NCBI GenBank assembly: GCA_036971715.1
Contig: JAVHJL010000001.1
Coordinates: 868,001-932,000 of the forward strand
Direction of reading: 5' to 3'
DNA length: 64,000 nucleotides
Origin: Arthrobotrys musiformis
Lineage: Eukaryota; Ascomycota; Orbiliomycetes; Orbiliales; Orbiliaceae
Under the pieces are notes generated by a model that did no database searches, was not told where the DNA came from, and saw only the letters and a list, made by a program, of their open reading frames with translations. The translations under genes were made by a program, and so were the position numbers. This document shows, one piece after another, positions 12,404 to 24,632 of this stretch (the stretch's first letter is position 1; the number at the start of each line of letters is the position of its first letter).

Positions 12404-12816
12404 TATAAAATTCGCTGCCGGATTGGTCATTAGTAATGCATTTATGTAAATATAATTATTTTGATACCTGGGAGAGAACTATAGCATCATCCCTAAGTCG
12501 GATTAATAGGTAGTAGACAACGATTTCTAAATTACAAAGTACGCAAGAGGGGCTCGGAGCCATCACTGTCCAAGTTTATGAACCGTAATTATAAAACCGT
12601 GCGAGCAATTGGATCCAATTGGATCAGGCTGGTCTCGTTCCCAGGATCAGACTGTTGTAATTTTATGGTTCGTGCGTTGTGCTCGACCGTCGCGTCTTCC
12701 CAAGCTCCCTTGTCGTCGCCAAACCTAGCTTCAACCGCGACTTAATTAGCAAACCTCACGAACCTTCACGACTACCGCCAACAGTTGAAACGCCCACGAA
12801 TTTACGACCCCCCGCC
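12404..12816. other. Intergenic, POL31 promoter
   Basis: Short gap between two genes on the same strand, holding the ZW10 3' end and the POL31 5' region. A 17-base string at 12630-12646 recurs at 33372-33388. Nothing else was recognised. Confidence 0.5.
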
Positions 12817-14680
12817 ATGGCAAGGTACGAACTTCTATACGAACCCTACAAGACTAGTTTTTAAAACCGTAACCTAACTCCTCTTCCTCCCCTCAGCGAA
12901 ACCCCGGTTTTCGAACGGCAGCAAACCGTCTACGAAACCGATCCGCAGTTCCAGCTCGATACGCACTCGTACCAGACACAATATGTCGATATATATTTCT
13001 TACGGCTCGCGAAGCTCAAGCGTATCGTTGAAGCACACGGTCGTGAACGCTGGGATAATGTTGAGGTACTACATTTATTTCCCATACCTACGCCTATGGG
13101 CCGGGGAGCTAGTGGGGCTTGGCTAATGGATCGGAAAAACCTTTAGGTCCACGGAGAACCCGTTAGACGTGTAGAAAGGGTGTTAGATGTACGACAAGGT
13201 CCGCTTTATACATTGTTCTGTGAGCTTCCTGGAAGCTTGTGTGGCAGCCTTTCTACGGATTTGATTGGCATGGAGGAGATATAAAGAAGGGCGAGGTAGC
13301 TAAAGGCATTTCGACTACGTTATAGGAGAGCTATGCTGGGTCGCTGGAACCATATACATGGAGATGCCATTGAAACCTAATGTGCTTGAAGACATCGCCA
13401 AAGACGTATGATTCCCGTACCCTCCCCGTATCGGCTATTTGAGATTTGAACTAATCTCGATGCTACAGCATTTCATATCCGCCCCGCCGCCCCGCCAAAA
13501 ATACCGCGACTTTGAAAAAGACAAAATTGTCATCGAAGACGAGTCCGGCCGTCTGCAGCTGACCGGTTCCAAAATCCAGACCGAAGATCTAGTAACCGGC
13601 TGCGTGGTTGGAGTAATGGGTACCGAAACAGCCAACGGCGAGTTTGAGGTCATCGATATGGTTCTCCCGGAATTACCACCCCAGCAGGAACGGTCCAATC
13701 TTCCAAAAACCCCTTCTCAGCAGAAGAAGTATGTAGCGTTTGTTAGTGGGTTGGGTATTACGGGTAATATCCACGAGAGCATAGAAACACATCTTCTAGT
13801 GGAATACCTACTAGGCGAGGCCGGGAGTCCAGAAGATAATTCTAAATCGTCATCGATCTCCCGCCTAATCGTTGCCGGGAACTCTCTATCGGAACCACAC
13901 GCCCAAGCAGCCGATGATGCAGCAGCGGCATCACCCTCGCGAGCGACCAAATCTAAAAAATACGGCTACGATGCCACATCGTACAATGCTAAACCAACAA
14001 CAGTCTTGGACACTATTTTATCGGACCTATGCGCGTCTATAAGTGTAACACTCATGCCGGGAGAAACAGATCCGGCTAATGCTTCGCTGCCGCAACAAAA
14101 GATGCACCCTACCATGTTCCCTACGGCGAAGTACTACAGTGGTTCGACATTTATACCATCCACGAACCCGCATTCCTGCGAGATCGACGGTGTAAGGTTC
14201 TTGGGAACAAGCGGACAGACGATTGATGATGTGTTCAAGTATGTAGATGGAGACGACCGGCTCGAAATGATGGAGAGGACGTTGAGGTGGAGACTCGTCG
14301 CCCCGACAGCGCCTGATACCCTGTGTAAGTTTATTCTCCTCAGGTTCCACCGGGCATGAAAGCTAATAATGGATTAATAGGGTGCTACCCATTCCAAGAC
14401 GATGACCAATTCGTCATAGAAAAATGCCCGCATGTGTATTTTGTCGGAAACCAACCGGAGTTCGGGACGAGGCTAACACACGGTACGTACTATGTATAGA
14501 CCTAGTGCTATTTTTAGCGCGGGCTTGCTAACTCTTTGTGACCTCCCAGGCTTAAACAACCAAGTAGTCCGCCTTATAACAATCCCTAAGTTTTCAGAAA
14601 CAGGAGAACTGGTCTTACTCGATCTGGAAACTTTGGAGTGTGAGGTTATCAGCTTCAAGTCAAGGTCGTCTGGAGTATGA
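12817..14680 (+). CDS. POL31: DNA polymerase delta small subunit
   Basis: About six exons, starting with a tiny first exon (ATGGCAAG, 12817-12824). Exon 2 (12897-13065) gives the N-terminal OB-side sequence with YQTQYVDIYFLRL. The following exons contain VERVLDVRQ, GELCWVAGTIYMEMPLKPN and the large exon with DESGRLQLTGSKIQ, YVAFVSGLGI and the phosphoesterase-like domain (LIVAGNSL, GTSGQTIDDVF). The last exons read CYPFQDDDQFVIEKCPHVYFVGNQP and finish LETLECEVISF before the stop at 14678. This is the B subunit (POLD2/Cdc1/Pol31), which links the polymerase delta catalytic subunit to Pol32. The phosphoesterase domain is inactive in this family. An inserted Ala/Ser-rich loop (DDAAAASPSRATKSKK) sits inside it. 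It is a single-copy essential gene and the call is firm. Confidence 0.93.
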
Positions 14681-15052
14681 GGTTAACTGGGGCATGTTCT
14701 TTCCGAGAAAGAATTAGCCTTCTTCAGTTATCCCGCATATTTCATATACGGGATAAATTTTGTGAGATTAGACTGTTGACACCAGATAGGTCTACCTTTT
14801 GGCAAAAGCTATGCTTCAGAAGGGAGTCTGTGTTTCATTCGATTCATCGCCAGGCAATGAATGATCTATAGTACATCGGTTGTCCCTTGCAAAATCCCAC
14901 ATTGCTACCCCTCAGATAGTTTAATGTCCATGTACCCCTCGCCTCGTTCCCTGTAATGATATATTCCATCCATCTATCAATCCGAATCGCCAAACGCCAC
15001 TAATAACGCTCGTATAAATCAAATCCTCGTCCCGTTAAAACAAAAACCCCCA
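14681..15052. other. Convergent intergenic gap
   Basis: Space between the 3' ends of POL31 (+) and the IRC20-like gene (-). It presumably holds both 3' UTRs. No gene and no clear structure were seen. Confidence 0.5.
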
Positions 15053-18000
15053 CTACGCATCCCACGCCCTCTTCTGACGGCTAAGCCTCTGAGATCCTTC
15101 GGCGTCTCTTCCGTGAAGGTTCATGGTTAAATTAGCCGCTCCACTATCGACGACCATACTGCTGTCATCGACCACATTGCCCCTGCCAGCCTCTCTAGCA
15201 CTAACGACCTGTTCCCTCCTGACACCTTCAATCTCAACCCTTCTATCATTTCTTTTCGCTCCAAATAGACACCCCCATAGATGATCTGAATCCACGATCT
15301 CGCCACCGTTATTCCCGCGCTCAACCATACTGTTAACCGTCCCTTCTTGCAACTGTAATGAATTCGTAAACTCCAACTGAACTTCTAATTCTTCTTCATC
15401 ATGTGCGAGTTCCATCTCCACGTCCTTCGCTCTCCTCTTCCCCTTTTTATCGACGACTTCGTCGGGTTGGTGAAATGTCTTTCTCTTCTTCTTCCGGGGT
15501 GTACCATCCCCTTCTAGCATTTCCACCCGTCGTTTGGTGCTAACCCTCCAAACACCCTCTTCAACTGTATTCCCGATAACGTAGAGGAATACATTCGTCT
15601 CCCTCTTCTGTCCTATCCTGTGCACGCGGGCAATAGCCTGCACCTCAAGTCCAATATTGACCAACGGCTCCACCAAAAACACATTACTAGCCGTCACCAA
15701 CGTCAATCCCGCGCTCTGGGACTTAGCGTGTAACAAGAAAACCTCGGTTTTATCATCATTCTTGAATTTATTCAGTCCATTAACCCTTTTATCTTCAAGA
15801 GTGGCATAGCCTATTCCGTTCGCCTGCATGGCGCGGGATAGGACGTCGAGGACTTCCTTCCATTGTGAGAATACCACCGATTTCCCGCCGTTGGTGCGAC
15901 GGATCCAGAGGAGGTGACGGACTATCATATCCGTTTTACTACTGAAGCTTTCGCGTAGTTGGATCTTTTTGATTTGTTTGAAGGTATCAGATTGGATGCC
16001 TGTGTAGATTTCGATAGATTTCTCTCCTGGGGTAATTTCGGTTTCTGGCTGGGTTTGGAGAGGGTCTGGATGGGTATTGGATTCTTTTTCGACTACGATG
16101 TCTTGCATCATGTAAGTTACCGGGTGGAGATCCACTTTTTTCAACGGCCGTTTACACATCGGGCACGATGGGTGGTTTTTATACCATGCGTCCATGCATT
16201 CTTTGCAGAACTGGTGGCCGCAGATGGTTAATACCCCCAACTGCACTTGGTCTTGACAGATGATACATTGTCGTTGGCTCTCCCCCTGGCTTTCGGCGAG
16301 ATGTTGTAGGAATCTTCCCTTGGATTTTGCCTTTGCGACACGGTTTGAGAGGTCTTTGGCTTCGTTTTCGTATTTATCGTGCAGTGCGTTTAAGTTACGG
16401 ACGTGGTGTGCTTTGAGGGCTTTATCTTCGTCGAAATGCATGACGGTGTCAGAGACGACCTGGAGTTGTCGGTAGAATTCTAGACGGGCGTTGAAGGATT
16501 TATTCAGGAAGTCGATTTCCTTTTCGAGGCCCTTGAGGGCTTCTTCTTGTTTGGTGAACAGTGGCGTTATGACTTTTAACGTTTGATCGACAAGGCCGGC
16601 TTCTGCTTTGGCACGGGAGGCCACGGCTATGGAGCTATCATGGAAGGGATTCGCAAGGCGCCTGAGCTTTGCGAGGAGTCCGCGGATGGAAAATGCTAGG
16701 GCGTCGGTTCCGGCGTCCACGTCTATATCGATGTTTAGGGGTTTTACCTCATCGCGTTGGTCCTTTAGACTATAGAAGAGATCCTGGTGTTTCTCGTCTT
16801 TGTTCTTCAGGCGTGCTTCGGCAGATTTGATGTCGGTGCTATAATGGCTGACTGTGATCCCGGTTAAGGCTTGTCGTCTGTCGGCGATAACCGCCCGTAT
16901 GAATGCGACGTAGAGGAAACCTTCGTCTTGTTGTTCTGTCGATTCTTGAAATTCATCGCCTCCTAGGTCTGTGGTCTCCGACTGGTCGGTCAAGGGTAAC
17001 TGGAGGAGCTGGATGAGCTTCTCACGCCATTCGTCGAGGACGTCGGCTTGCGAGTTGAGCTTTTCGGCGAGGGCCTGGATGTCATCCATGACGGTGTTTG
17101 ATTCGATACCACCCTTTTGCTCCTTGATTTCGATCTCTGGTATGTCGACGAAATCTTGGTTATCGGCCCGTTTTGCTATCGCGGCAATGAGCTTGTCGAC
17201 TTGTTTCTCGGAATCCGACATGAGTTCCTTTCTTAACTCTTTCGCGATATCATAGTGCTTGTCTTCGAGTTTTCCATGTTCAAGCCGCTCTTCCCGACGT
17301 GATTCGTCATCTTCGGGAATATTGGTCTTCATATTGTAGTGAGCTTGTCCAAGATAAAAGTGGAAAGTATGCTGGACCTCGATGATGTCTCTAAGACGAT
17401 TCTTCAATTTGTTCAGATCGCGAGCGGACCCACTCCCGTCTTCGAAGGATTCTTCGTATTCGTCATCGGATTCTTCCCAATCCTCTTTAACCCCGTCGTT
17501 CTGGTCTTTGTATTCATCATCCGCGGTATCAGGGAGATCGGTCGATTCATCGGCTGCGCGTTCTCTTTCTTTCCTTGCCTCCTTTTCCGACTCTCGTCGT
17601 AAGGCTTCAGCCTCCACTTCAGCCCTACACTCAGCAACTGCGGCATTCAGAGGATCCAAGTGCTCCATCAAGAGATCAACTGCCTCCCGTGGGGTTCCCC
17701 AACCTTCAGCAATAAGCTGGGCCCGCGCGGCTATCTGGACAAACATCATTCGCTGGTCTTGTTTTACTCCATTGGTGTTCTGGGTTATCATGGCCTCAAG
17801 AACTTCGTCGACTGTCCTCAAACCGGCGGCACTTCTTCCTAGCGCACGACGGTTGAATGCTCCAATCTGTGGGTGCACGCAAGTTTGTCTTAAGCGTCCT
17901 AGCCAGGCACGCATTGTGGCTCTTGTCTCTTCGCTCTCTGGGTTCCAGTCGCCTACAAGCGGCGACCCTTCAAGGTTGACCTGAATCTGTTCGCACGCTT

Positions 18001-20076
18001 GCTCGAATAACTGCTGGTAATTCTCTTCTTCTACTTGTGAAAAACCAAGAGATATGGCTGTTCTGTGCTGTCTGGGGAGGTGAATCTCATCATGCACAAT
18101 GTCTTTTGTATGCCGTAATGCCAGCTGGTGGAATACTCCACCGAACCACTCTTTCTTGAAACATAGTTTCTCCCAGGTGACCTTGTTCCCGCACCATGGG
18201 TCTTGTCGTAGAAATACCAACAACCCGTAGAGGTCCTCAATGCTCCTCTGTACTGGTGTTCCGGTCACAGCCCACGAGTTGACCCTGGGGATCAACCGAG
18301 CGACTTGTGCAGCGTTGCTAACTCCGCTCTCGATCATTTGTGCCTCGTCGAGGCAGACCCTCCACCACTGTACTTCTACTAGTGGGCAAGACCGTCGCTC
18401 GAATCGCTTGACGTGGCGAAGCGCACGGTTCGGTGGCCGTTCCGCATAGTGTAACTCACTAGCGAGGACGTTGTAACTGGAGAGTACGATGTCGTACTCG
18501 AGGAGGTAGTCTATCAGGTCAGAGTTTGGTATGCTCTGTAGCTCAATAGTAATATCGCGAGCTTTGTTTGTTGAGATACGGCCCTTAATGCCGTTTTTCT
18601 TTTGGTACACGAGCTGGGTGAGATCACGGGTCCCACTGTACCTTAGGACCCGGAGGCCAGGAGCGTGGAGTTCCAGCTCATTGGCCCATTGCTGCATGAT
18701 GCTGGGCGGGCATATGATTAGTGTTGATGCAGAGGCCCGGATTCTAGTCTGGCTGAATGCATCCCAGACTATCTCTTCGCCAACTTGGATATGGCGTTTG
18801 TGCAGAGCTAGCAAGGAGATGAGCTCGACGGTCTTGCCGAGGCCCATCTCCTCTGCTAGGATGCCGCCCTTGATCCTGCATGAAGTGATCAGTCGATCCA
18901 CGCTCGTGCGGTCGCTGGTGGTTATCCCGAGCGGGATGCTGATCCACATAGGATTGCCATTGCAATCCGTCGTCTCCTCGAAGCAGAGACTTTCAAGGGA
19001 AGGAGTTACAGGGAGCGGCTCAACATAGCCGGACTCCACCGTAACTCCTTCGCGCTCCATCATCCAGCCTACAGTTCGCATCTGGAATGGAAACATCTGT
19101 GTGGTGAGCTCGCTCACCTGAATGACCTCAGGGACCACGGCGGTAGCCGGAGGGACGTATACCGAGTGGTAAAAGTCCCTGGCCTTCATGTCTCCCTTTG
19201 TGGAGGCCGGCGTGTTGATGGCGACCTGGATATCTCCAAGAGAGAGAGGGGCATCTGAACCGTCGACTGTGAGGGCGAGAAATGACGATAGCCACTTCTC
19301 GGCCTTCCAGTCGACGATACAGGTGTCCCGCCTCCTCAGCTCCAAGTCGAAGGTGATATGGGACAGGTCTGCCGTCGATTGAGCGGCAGAAAGCAAGGAC
19401 CAGGAGACAGAGAATGTCTCCTGCATCCTTTTCCCCCTCTGGAACCTCGTGAGTACCTGGTAAAGATCCCGGATATCTTCATCCACGGGAACGGTGGCTG
19501 TGAACAGGCAATCACCATCCCTACCTTGGGCGCAAGCCAAGGTGTAGGCTGTAGGATGGGCCGTGAAAGGACCACGACGACCGGATAAGACGGGAGAAAC
19601 AGTAATAGTCACCGGGAACCCACCCGGCCCCGTGGCCTGCAGCGTTGAGGACAGCCGTGTGGCTAGTCCGGGCGCATCTTCCTCCAGTATTGTCTAGAAA
19701 ATGATGACCTTTAGCTTTACGGGTACAATATATATCAACTATAACAGATAGTTTCCAAAACATACCAGCTGCAGATGATGCTTCCAGAGCGTCAGATACG
19801 GGGCGCCAATGATGGTTTCGCCATTTGGTTCTACGGTAAGGTCGATCAAAGCAGGCTCCGGCTTGCGTTTTTGCCGGCTTCTTCCCCGGCCAGTGAACGT
19901 CCGCTGCTTCGTCTCAGTTTTCTTTGTCGCGGAAGCCCGCCCGATTGATTCGACTGTATTACACCCTATTAGTATATGATATGATATGCAACATGGATTT
20001 TATATCAGAGCGACTTACGGTTTGATATGGAGATATCCGTCGCGCGAACCTCAGTGGTTCCGACTGGCCGTGGCAT
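15053..20076 (-). CDS. IRC20/SHPRH-like SNF2 helicase with RING domain
   Basis: Three exons (20076-20019, 19953-19766, 19693-15053), together about 1,628 residues, close to yeast Irc20. The start MPRPVGTTEV is followed by a basic segment (GRGRSRQKRK). The Snf2 core is split as in the SHPRH/Irc20 group. Motif I GGILAEEMGLGKTVE is near residue 360 of the joined protein and the DEAQ box (CLDEAQMIESG) is near 530. After a long coiled insert comes a C3HC4 RING (CIICQDQVQL, ICGHQFCKECMDAW, CPMCKRP), and then the helicase C half with SVVFSQWKEVLDVL and IARVHRIGQKRETN. The protein is both a DNA-dependent ATPase and a probable ubiquitin ligase, acting in the nucleus in DNA repair or recombination. The C-terminal tail is basic and low in complexity (RKKKRK). 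Confidence 0.9.
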
Positions 20077-20928
20077 TGTGACTGGGATGCCGATGGCCGG
20101 TGGTGGCAGCGGTGACGTCGATGATGGGGTTGGGGAGTACCGAATTGGGTGAAGCGATGAGGTCCGGAACTAAGGTGAGGCCAGGTGAGGTGAGGTGAGG
20201 TCCTTTATAGCCACGAGGAACGAACAAAAAACGCAGCCATTGACAGTCGCAACGGGTTGCAAACCAGTTGGAGAAAGAAAGCTTGAAAGTTGTGAAAGCC
20301 AATTGCGACAAGTTATAAAACAGTTCCCGAATACCAAGGAACAGGGGGTCCGAGGAGGGGCGGCTGGATCCTGCGGTAGCTTATAATCATGCCATAGCTA
20401 ATAAGAGGGACCACCCGGTTCGAGCTGCACGAGCTTCGTCTCGAGGCCCGTTAATTCTGTTACGTTACGTTCGCGGAGCAGCGATTTCCTTGGCAGTAGC
20501 GAAGTCCCGTGACCACAACCATAGTCTGGCTAGATTTCACTTACTATTGACTGAAGCTAGAGACTATTATGTGATTACGAGTAAGGAGATACTGGTTTGA
20601 TGTTGGGGTGTATCTAAAAGACGGTTTATATGGCCGATATGCGTGGTGGATGTGCCGTTATATGCATATGCCCATAATATACGCCATGCGGGTATGCTCC
20701 AAAACCGAATGATGCTTAGGTATTTAATTTGAGAACTGTAGAAACCATCTGATATACAATATATGTACAAGTCGCTGCGATTCCAGGCCCTTCCCTATGC
20801 CCCATAGATAACGTAGTACATAGCCCAACGTGGGCGGGTATGGGACGGTACACTCCCTCCCCGTATGCACGACGGCCAAAACGAAAAGCCCCGCGATACC
20901 TCATATTAAAGACACCGTCAGGGAAGCG
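20077..20928. other. Intergenic with IRC20 promoter
   Basis: No gene was seen. Near the helicase start there is a purine-rich tandem tract (20173-20202). The rest is unremarkable and ends at the 3' side of the small mitochondrial gene. Confidence 0.5.
20173..20202 (+). repeat. GGTGA tandem tract
   Basis: Several direct copies of a GGTGAG/AGGTG unit lie about 100 bases upstream of the IRC20-like start codon. This is a short microsatellite, possibly within the promoter or leader. Confidence 0.7.
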
Positions 20929-21543
20929 CTATGTAGAAGCGGCCTTCTGCCCGGTCTTTTCCTCCTGAAATTCCTTGATCTTCTGCTCCAGCGCCTCTAT
21001 CTCCCCTACCGTTTATCTCCACTTGCCGTTAGCCTTCTCTGATACTCAGATATCCACTAGTATCCATTCATACGATATCCATCTAGATATAGCAACGAAA
21101 AGATAGGGGTGCCTACCTTCTTTCTCGTGCTTCACCTCCAAATGCTCTAGGTACATCCACCCATAGTAAAAGCCTTGGTAGATCAGCAGCGACATCAGCA
21201 TGACCTTTGAGAGCGCCCGGCCATACACCGAATAAAACGACACCTGCTCAGACCCATGCTTCCGATCAGCCTTTCATTCCAACCTCAAACTGCCTCCCGA
21301 GAGAATAATATGCATATAGATCTGATATAATTGGAAACGTACGTGTGGCGACTTCTTCTTCGGTTGCCCATTGGGTTCCGTAGTGGGGTTCGTACTCGGA
21401 CTGGATCTGGAGATGCTCGAAGTCGAAAACCGGCTGTATCTCAACGGTGTCGTCTGTCGTGCCACCACCGCCCCCAATGCCCTCCTCTGCAGCAGCTGCT
21501 GCCTGCCGACACCCAGTGCGAACAGCCCCAGGCGTGTCGCCAT
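20929..21543 (-). CDS. Small probable mitochondrial membrane protein
   Basis: Three exons, about 134 residues. Exon 1 (21543 to about 21340) starts MATRLGLFALGVGRQQLLQRR, an Arg/Leu/Gln-rich, acid-free leader that fits a mitochondrial presequence, followed by a Ser/Thr/Pro linker. The second exon has VYGRALSKVMLMSLLIYQGFYYGWMY, one likely membrane span, and then LEHLEVKHEKE. The last exon, joined through an AG at about 21009, gives GEIEALEQKIKEFQ, a short coiled coil, and a stop at 20929. The layout (presequence, one span, C-terminal coiled coil) resembles small inner-membrane assembly factors, but I cannot name the family. Confidence 0.62.
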
Positions 21544-22120
21544 AGCTGTTTATTCTGTCCCTTGAAGTACAAAAAAAGCCGGTGGTCTTGGTTCCGGTCA
21601 AATTGGCTGCCGACAAAGTTCCCCCGGTTAACTAGCAGTTAAAGTTAGCTCCAAAACCCACGAGAAAAAAACCCACATGCAACCCAACGTGCGGTTTTTC
21701 CGTCCCAAAATAGAGGGAAAGAAAGGCCATCATGACCTACATAGCACTTACATGAACCCCCCGGCACCCACGCTATCCCCGTTCAATACCCCTGAAGTGG
21801 CATCGGATGCCAAAGGTGGTTTTTGTTCTTTCTGGAAAATTACCTGTTCGAAAGCAGAAGGAAACAAAAACGAAGTGCGGCTGCAGCTTGCCGTCGAGTA
21901 CAAGTGTTAGTTAGTCCGGCTGCTGGTAATTGCTTCTTCGCGAAGGGGAAACGAAAGTCAACACGTATCTTCTTTGGGACTCTTATAAAGCGATCATGCG
22001 CCGGCCACATCTCCACACTGCACCTACTTTGCCCACTCACTCTCCCATCGGCCATCGAACTACATACAAACTTCGAATTGAATTAGTAATATCTTCGCGG
22101 TCTTCTCAAATACCTTCACA
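21544..22120. other. Divergent promoter region
   Basis: Lies between the start of the mitochondrial gene (-) and the RAMP4-like gene (+). Overlapping open frames on both strands are not supported as genes. Confidence 0.45.
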
Positions 22121-22590
22121 ATGGTTGGTTCATCACCATTCGCATCGGAGTTAAGCTCGCTCGTCCAGACCAGCTAATCGGTTGTATCGTATAACAGGCA
22201 CATCAAACCCCCCAGCAGAGACTAGCCAACGAGAAGTTCGCAAAGGTATTCATTATCCGGTCACACATATAATTCCTCGAAAGGAAGACCGAATTCTGAT
22301 ATACTGTATGATATATATTACAGCGCGAGGCCGCCAAGCGTGGAAAGGCCGAGACCGACCGCAAGACCTATGAGAAGGTCGGAAAGAGCCCAATCTCCCC
22401 CATGTGGTTCGCCCTCCTCGGATTCGTCGTCTTTGGAGGATTGCTATTCGAGCTTGCGTATGTCCAACCTAATCCTCCCTCCATATCGCCATTGCTTGGA
22501 TTCGGTGCAATGGCTATATTTGGTGTGCTAGAGGCAAAGGCTAATATAATCTGGGGAACCACAAACAGCCGAATGATCCTTAAATACTAG
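22121..22590 (+). CDS. YSY6: RAMP4/SERP1-like ER protein (Ysy6 type)
   Basis: This gene is too finely split to show as one open frame. Four exons: ATG alone (22121-22123); then from 22198 AHQTPQQRLANEKFAK; then REAAKRGKAETDRKTYEK, KSPISPMWFALLGF and VVFGGLLFELA; and a last exon RMILKY with a stop at 22588. The joined protein is 68 residues, as expected for RAMP4. Family landmarks are the TPQQR N-terminus, the KSPIS motif just before the membrane, and one C-terminal span (tail-anchored). RAMP4/Ysy6 sits beside the Sec61 translocon and stabilises newly made membrane proteins under stress. The branch site GGCTAAT and acceptor ACAAACAG support the last intron. Confidence 0.85.
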
Positions 22591-23205
22591 GAAATCAATA
22601 CACTCGCATACATACGTCCCGCCGGCAACCACTACCGATCCCATTGAACATGAAATTTCAAAATATCAGTCTATACTAGAGGCTAGTCCACCATACCGAC
22701 CCCTCGCAGGGCCACAGTGTACACCAAAAAACCACCGCTTTCACCTTTTTACCAACCTTCATTGTTTTTTCCAAGTATTCCAGGTGTAAATACTGTTCAT
22801 TTTCCTTTCAGTCGCTTTTTCTTTTTTGTATTCTAGCTCTTTCCTCGGAGTTTGACATTACTGGGTGGGGAATCAATTGCATCTGCTTATTGCTTCTGGG
22901 AACTCTTTTGCTTCAAAAGAAACACTACTCTCTGCGTGTTCGCGATATGCTTGTTTAGCGATACCAGTCCACTCTTTTACCGATATACAACCAGGGGACC
23001 TACTTGGCTGAGTAGGTAGCCAAAGGAGAGGCTTGATCTAATCCAATCCGCTTCGCTGAAATCCAAAATATATTGTTTATGCTCTATAATACAGTTTTAG
23101 ATCAATATATACAGTATATACACCCCTACCCGTGAATCCAAATCCCACCGCTAAGGCGCCAGGCCTGTCTCCTAAGGTGGATACCCACCCCACTTGGCGT
23201 ATAAT
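22591..23205. other. Convergent intergenic gap
   Basis: Holds the 3' ends of the RAMP4-like gene (+) and COQ10 (-). There are T-rich stretches near 22740-22860. No gene was seen. Confidence 0.5.
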
Positions 23206-23820
23206 TCACCTCCCCCTCCCAAGCACCTCCTGAACCCTCCCTTCAAAAGCCTCAATAATCTTCCCCGCAACGACCGGAACAACCGCCTCGCTCATAACCG
23301 CATACAACGGATTAGCAAATTTATACTCAATCTCCAAATCCACCTTACTCTCAGCGTCCTCCACATTCTCGCTGTTAATTTTATCATCAACAACCCACTT
23401 CGCCCTCAGAACTTCAAATATCCCATTCTCACTAGCGTCGGCCACCACCACTCCTCCATTCTTCCCGTCGCCGAATCTTTCGCAGGAGACTTTGCTTGTA
23501 AATGTTTCGTCGTAGCCTCCCCATCCCACTCTTAGATCTGCGGTCGCGGGGAAGGAGTCTGGTGGCGGGGTGGTAGATGTTACCGTCGACCCTGTGCAGA
23601 ACGGGACGAAGGCGGAGTAGGAGTTTATATCGGAGATTAAGGTGAATAGTTTCGACGGTGGGTGAGGGAGATTGCGGGTTACGGTTAGACGTTGGTTTTG
23701 GCCGGTGGGGAGGACGAAGGTTCTTCTTTGGTTTATGGTTATGAGGGGTTTTGTGATGTATCGAGGGAGGGAGGGGTTTAGAAGTCGCGATGAGAGCGAC
23801 GAGGGAGGCCGTACTATCAT
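23206..23820 (-). CDS. COQ10: Coenzyme Q-binding protein COQ10, mitochondrial
   Basis: Single exon, 204 residues. The first 35 residues are rich in Arg, Ser and Leu with no acidic residues (mitochondrial presequence). They are followed by RRTFVLPTG and the START/polyketide-cyclase-like domain: KLFTLISDINSYSAFVPFC, then DLRVGWGGYDETFTSKV, and VDLEIEYKFANPLYAVMSE near the end. These are the standard COQ10 landmarks, and the length is normal. COQ10 binds ubiquinone in the inner membrane and is needed for efficient Q synthesis and respiration. Confidence 0.92.
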   Translation of the reverse strand: MIVRPPSSLSSRLLNPSLPRYITKPLITINQRRTFVLPTGQNQRLTVTRNLPHPPSKLFTLISDINSYSAFVPFCTGSTVTSTTPPPDSFPATADLRVGWGGYDETFTSKVSCERFGDGKNGGVVVADASENGIFEVLRAKWVVDDKINSENVEDAESKVDLEIEYKFANPLYAVMSEAVVPVVAGKIIEAFEGRVQEVLGRGR

Positions 23821-24632
23821 CGTTGCGGATGTGTGGGGGGTTGTATTATAGGAAGCTCAAAGGGGCGGTTTGTAATGGAAACGGAGTATCGAGTACGACT
23901 TCGGGAAGAGTTTTGTGCGACAGTCGCAGGATCTCGGAACGTCAGCGACAACGCGTGATTGGATGAAAAATACAACGTTTCTACGAGCATGTGAAAACGA
24001 GGCAGGGTCAACATGCAGGAACATACATCCATTCCAGGGACACCAAAAGTGAATATTAAGTAGTTCAGAATATCTACTAGTATACTGGGAGAAGTAAGAG
24101 ATTTTCTATAGTGTATCTAAAGAATAAACAGCTCATTGTGATTGTAGTTTTCAAAATTGTAAGTTTGATATTCATATATTATATCCGGTACTGCTTAGTA
24201 TTGGCATTGCACCCGGCGTCTACGAAGTACGAATTATAAATATTTTCGGGCATACGACACCTCGAGGCCGAACCTAGAGTATCTTGAATTAAAATTGAAA
24301 GACGGGTTTCGACCGTGCACGTGTTGAGCGTTGGGGGCTAAATTGGTGGATCTAATCGAGAGTATTGCGTATTGCGTATTGAACAAAACCTAGCTAGCTA
24401 ACCTGTTAACACGTCAAGAAGAATTGAAACTTATCAGAATGTACATTAACTGCCAGTCTCGGAGCAAACAGGGCCAAATTGACCACTACACATGCGATAA
24501 TGATTTCATAAGATTTAGTATATAGTAAAAAATAATAATAAAAAACAATATCGCAAATTCCGCAAAGCGCCACTTGATACCCTAAATATGTCTCGTACCC
24601 GGACCACCAAGGTGCCCTACACGTAGATATGC
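23821..24632. other. AT-rich intergenic stretch
   Basis: Holds the promoter of COQ10 and the 3' end of the first GTPase gene. A direct repeat of GTATTGC occurs near 24363-24380. No gene was seen. The conserved left part of the window gives way here to accessory content. Confidence 0.5.
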
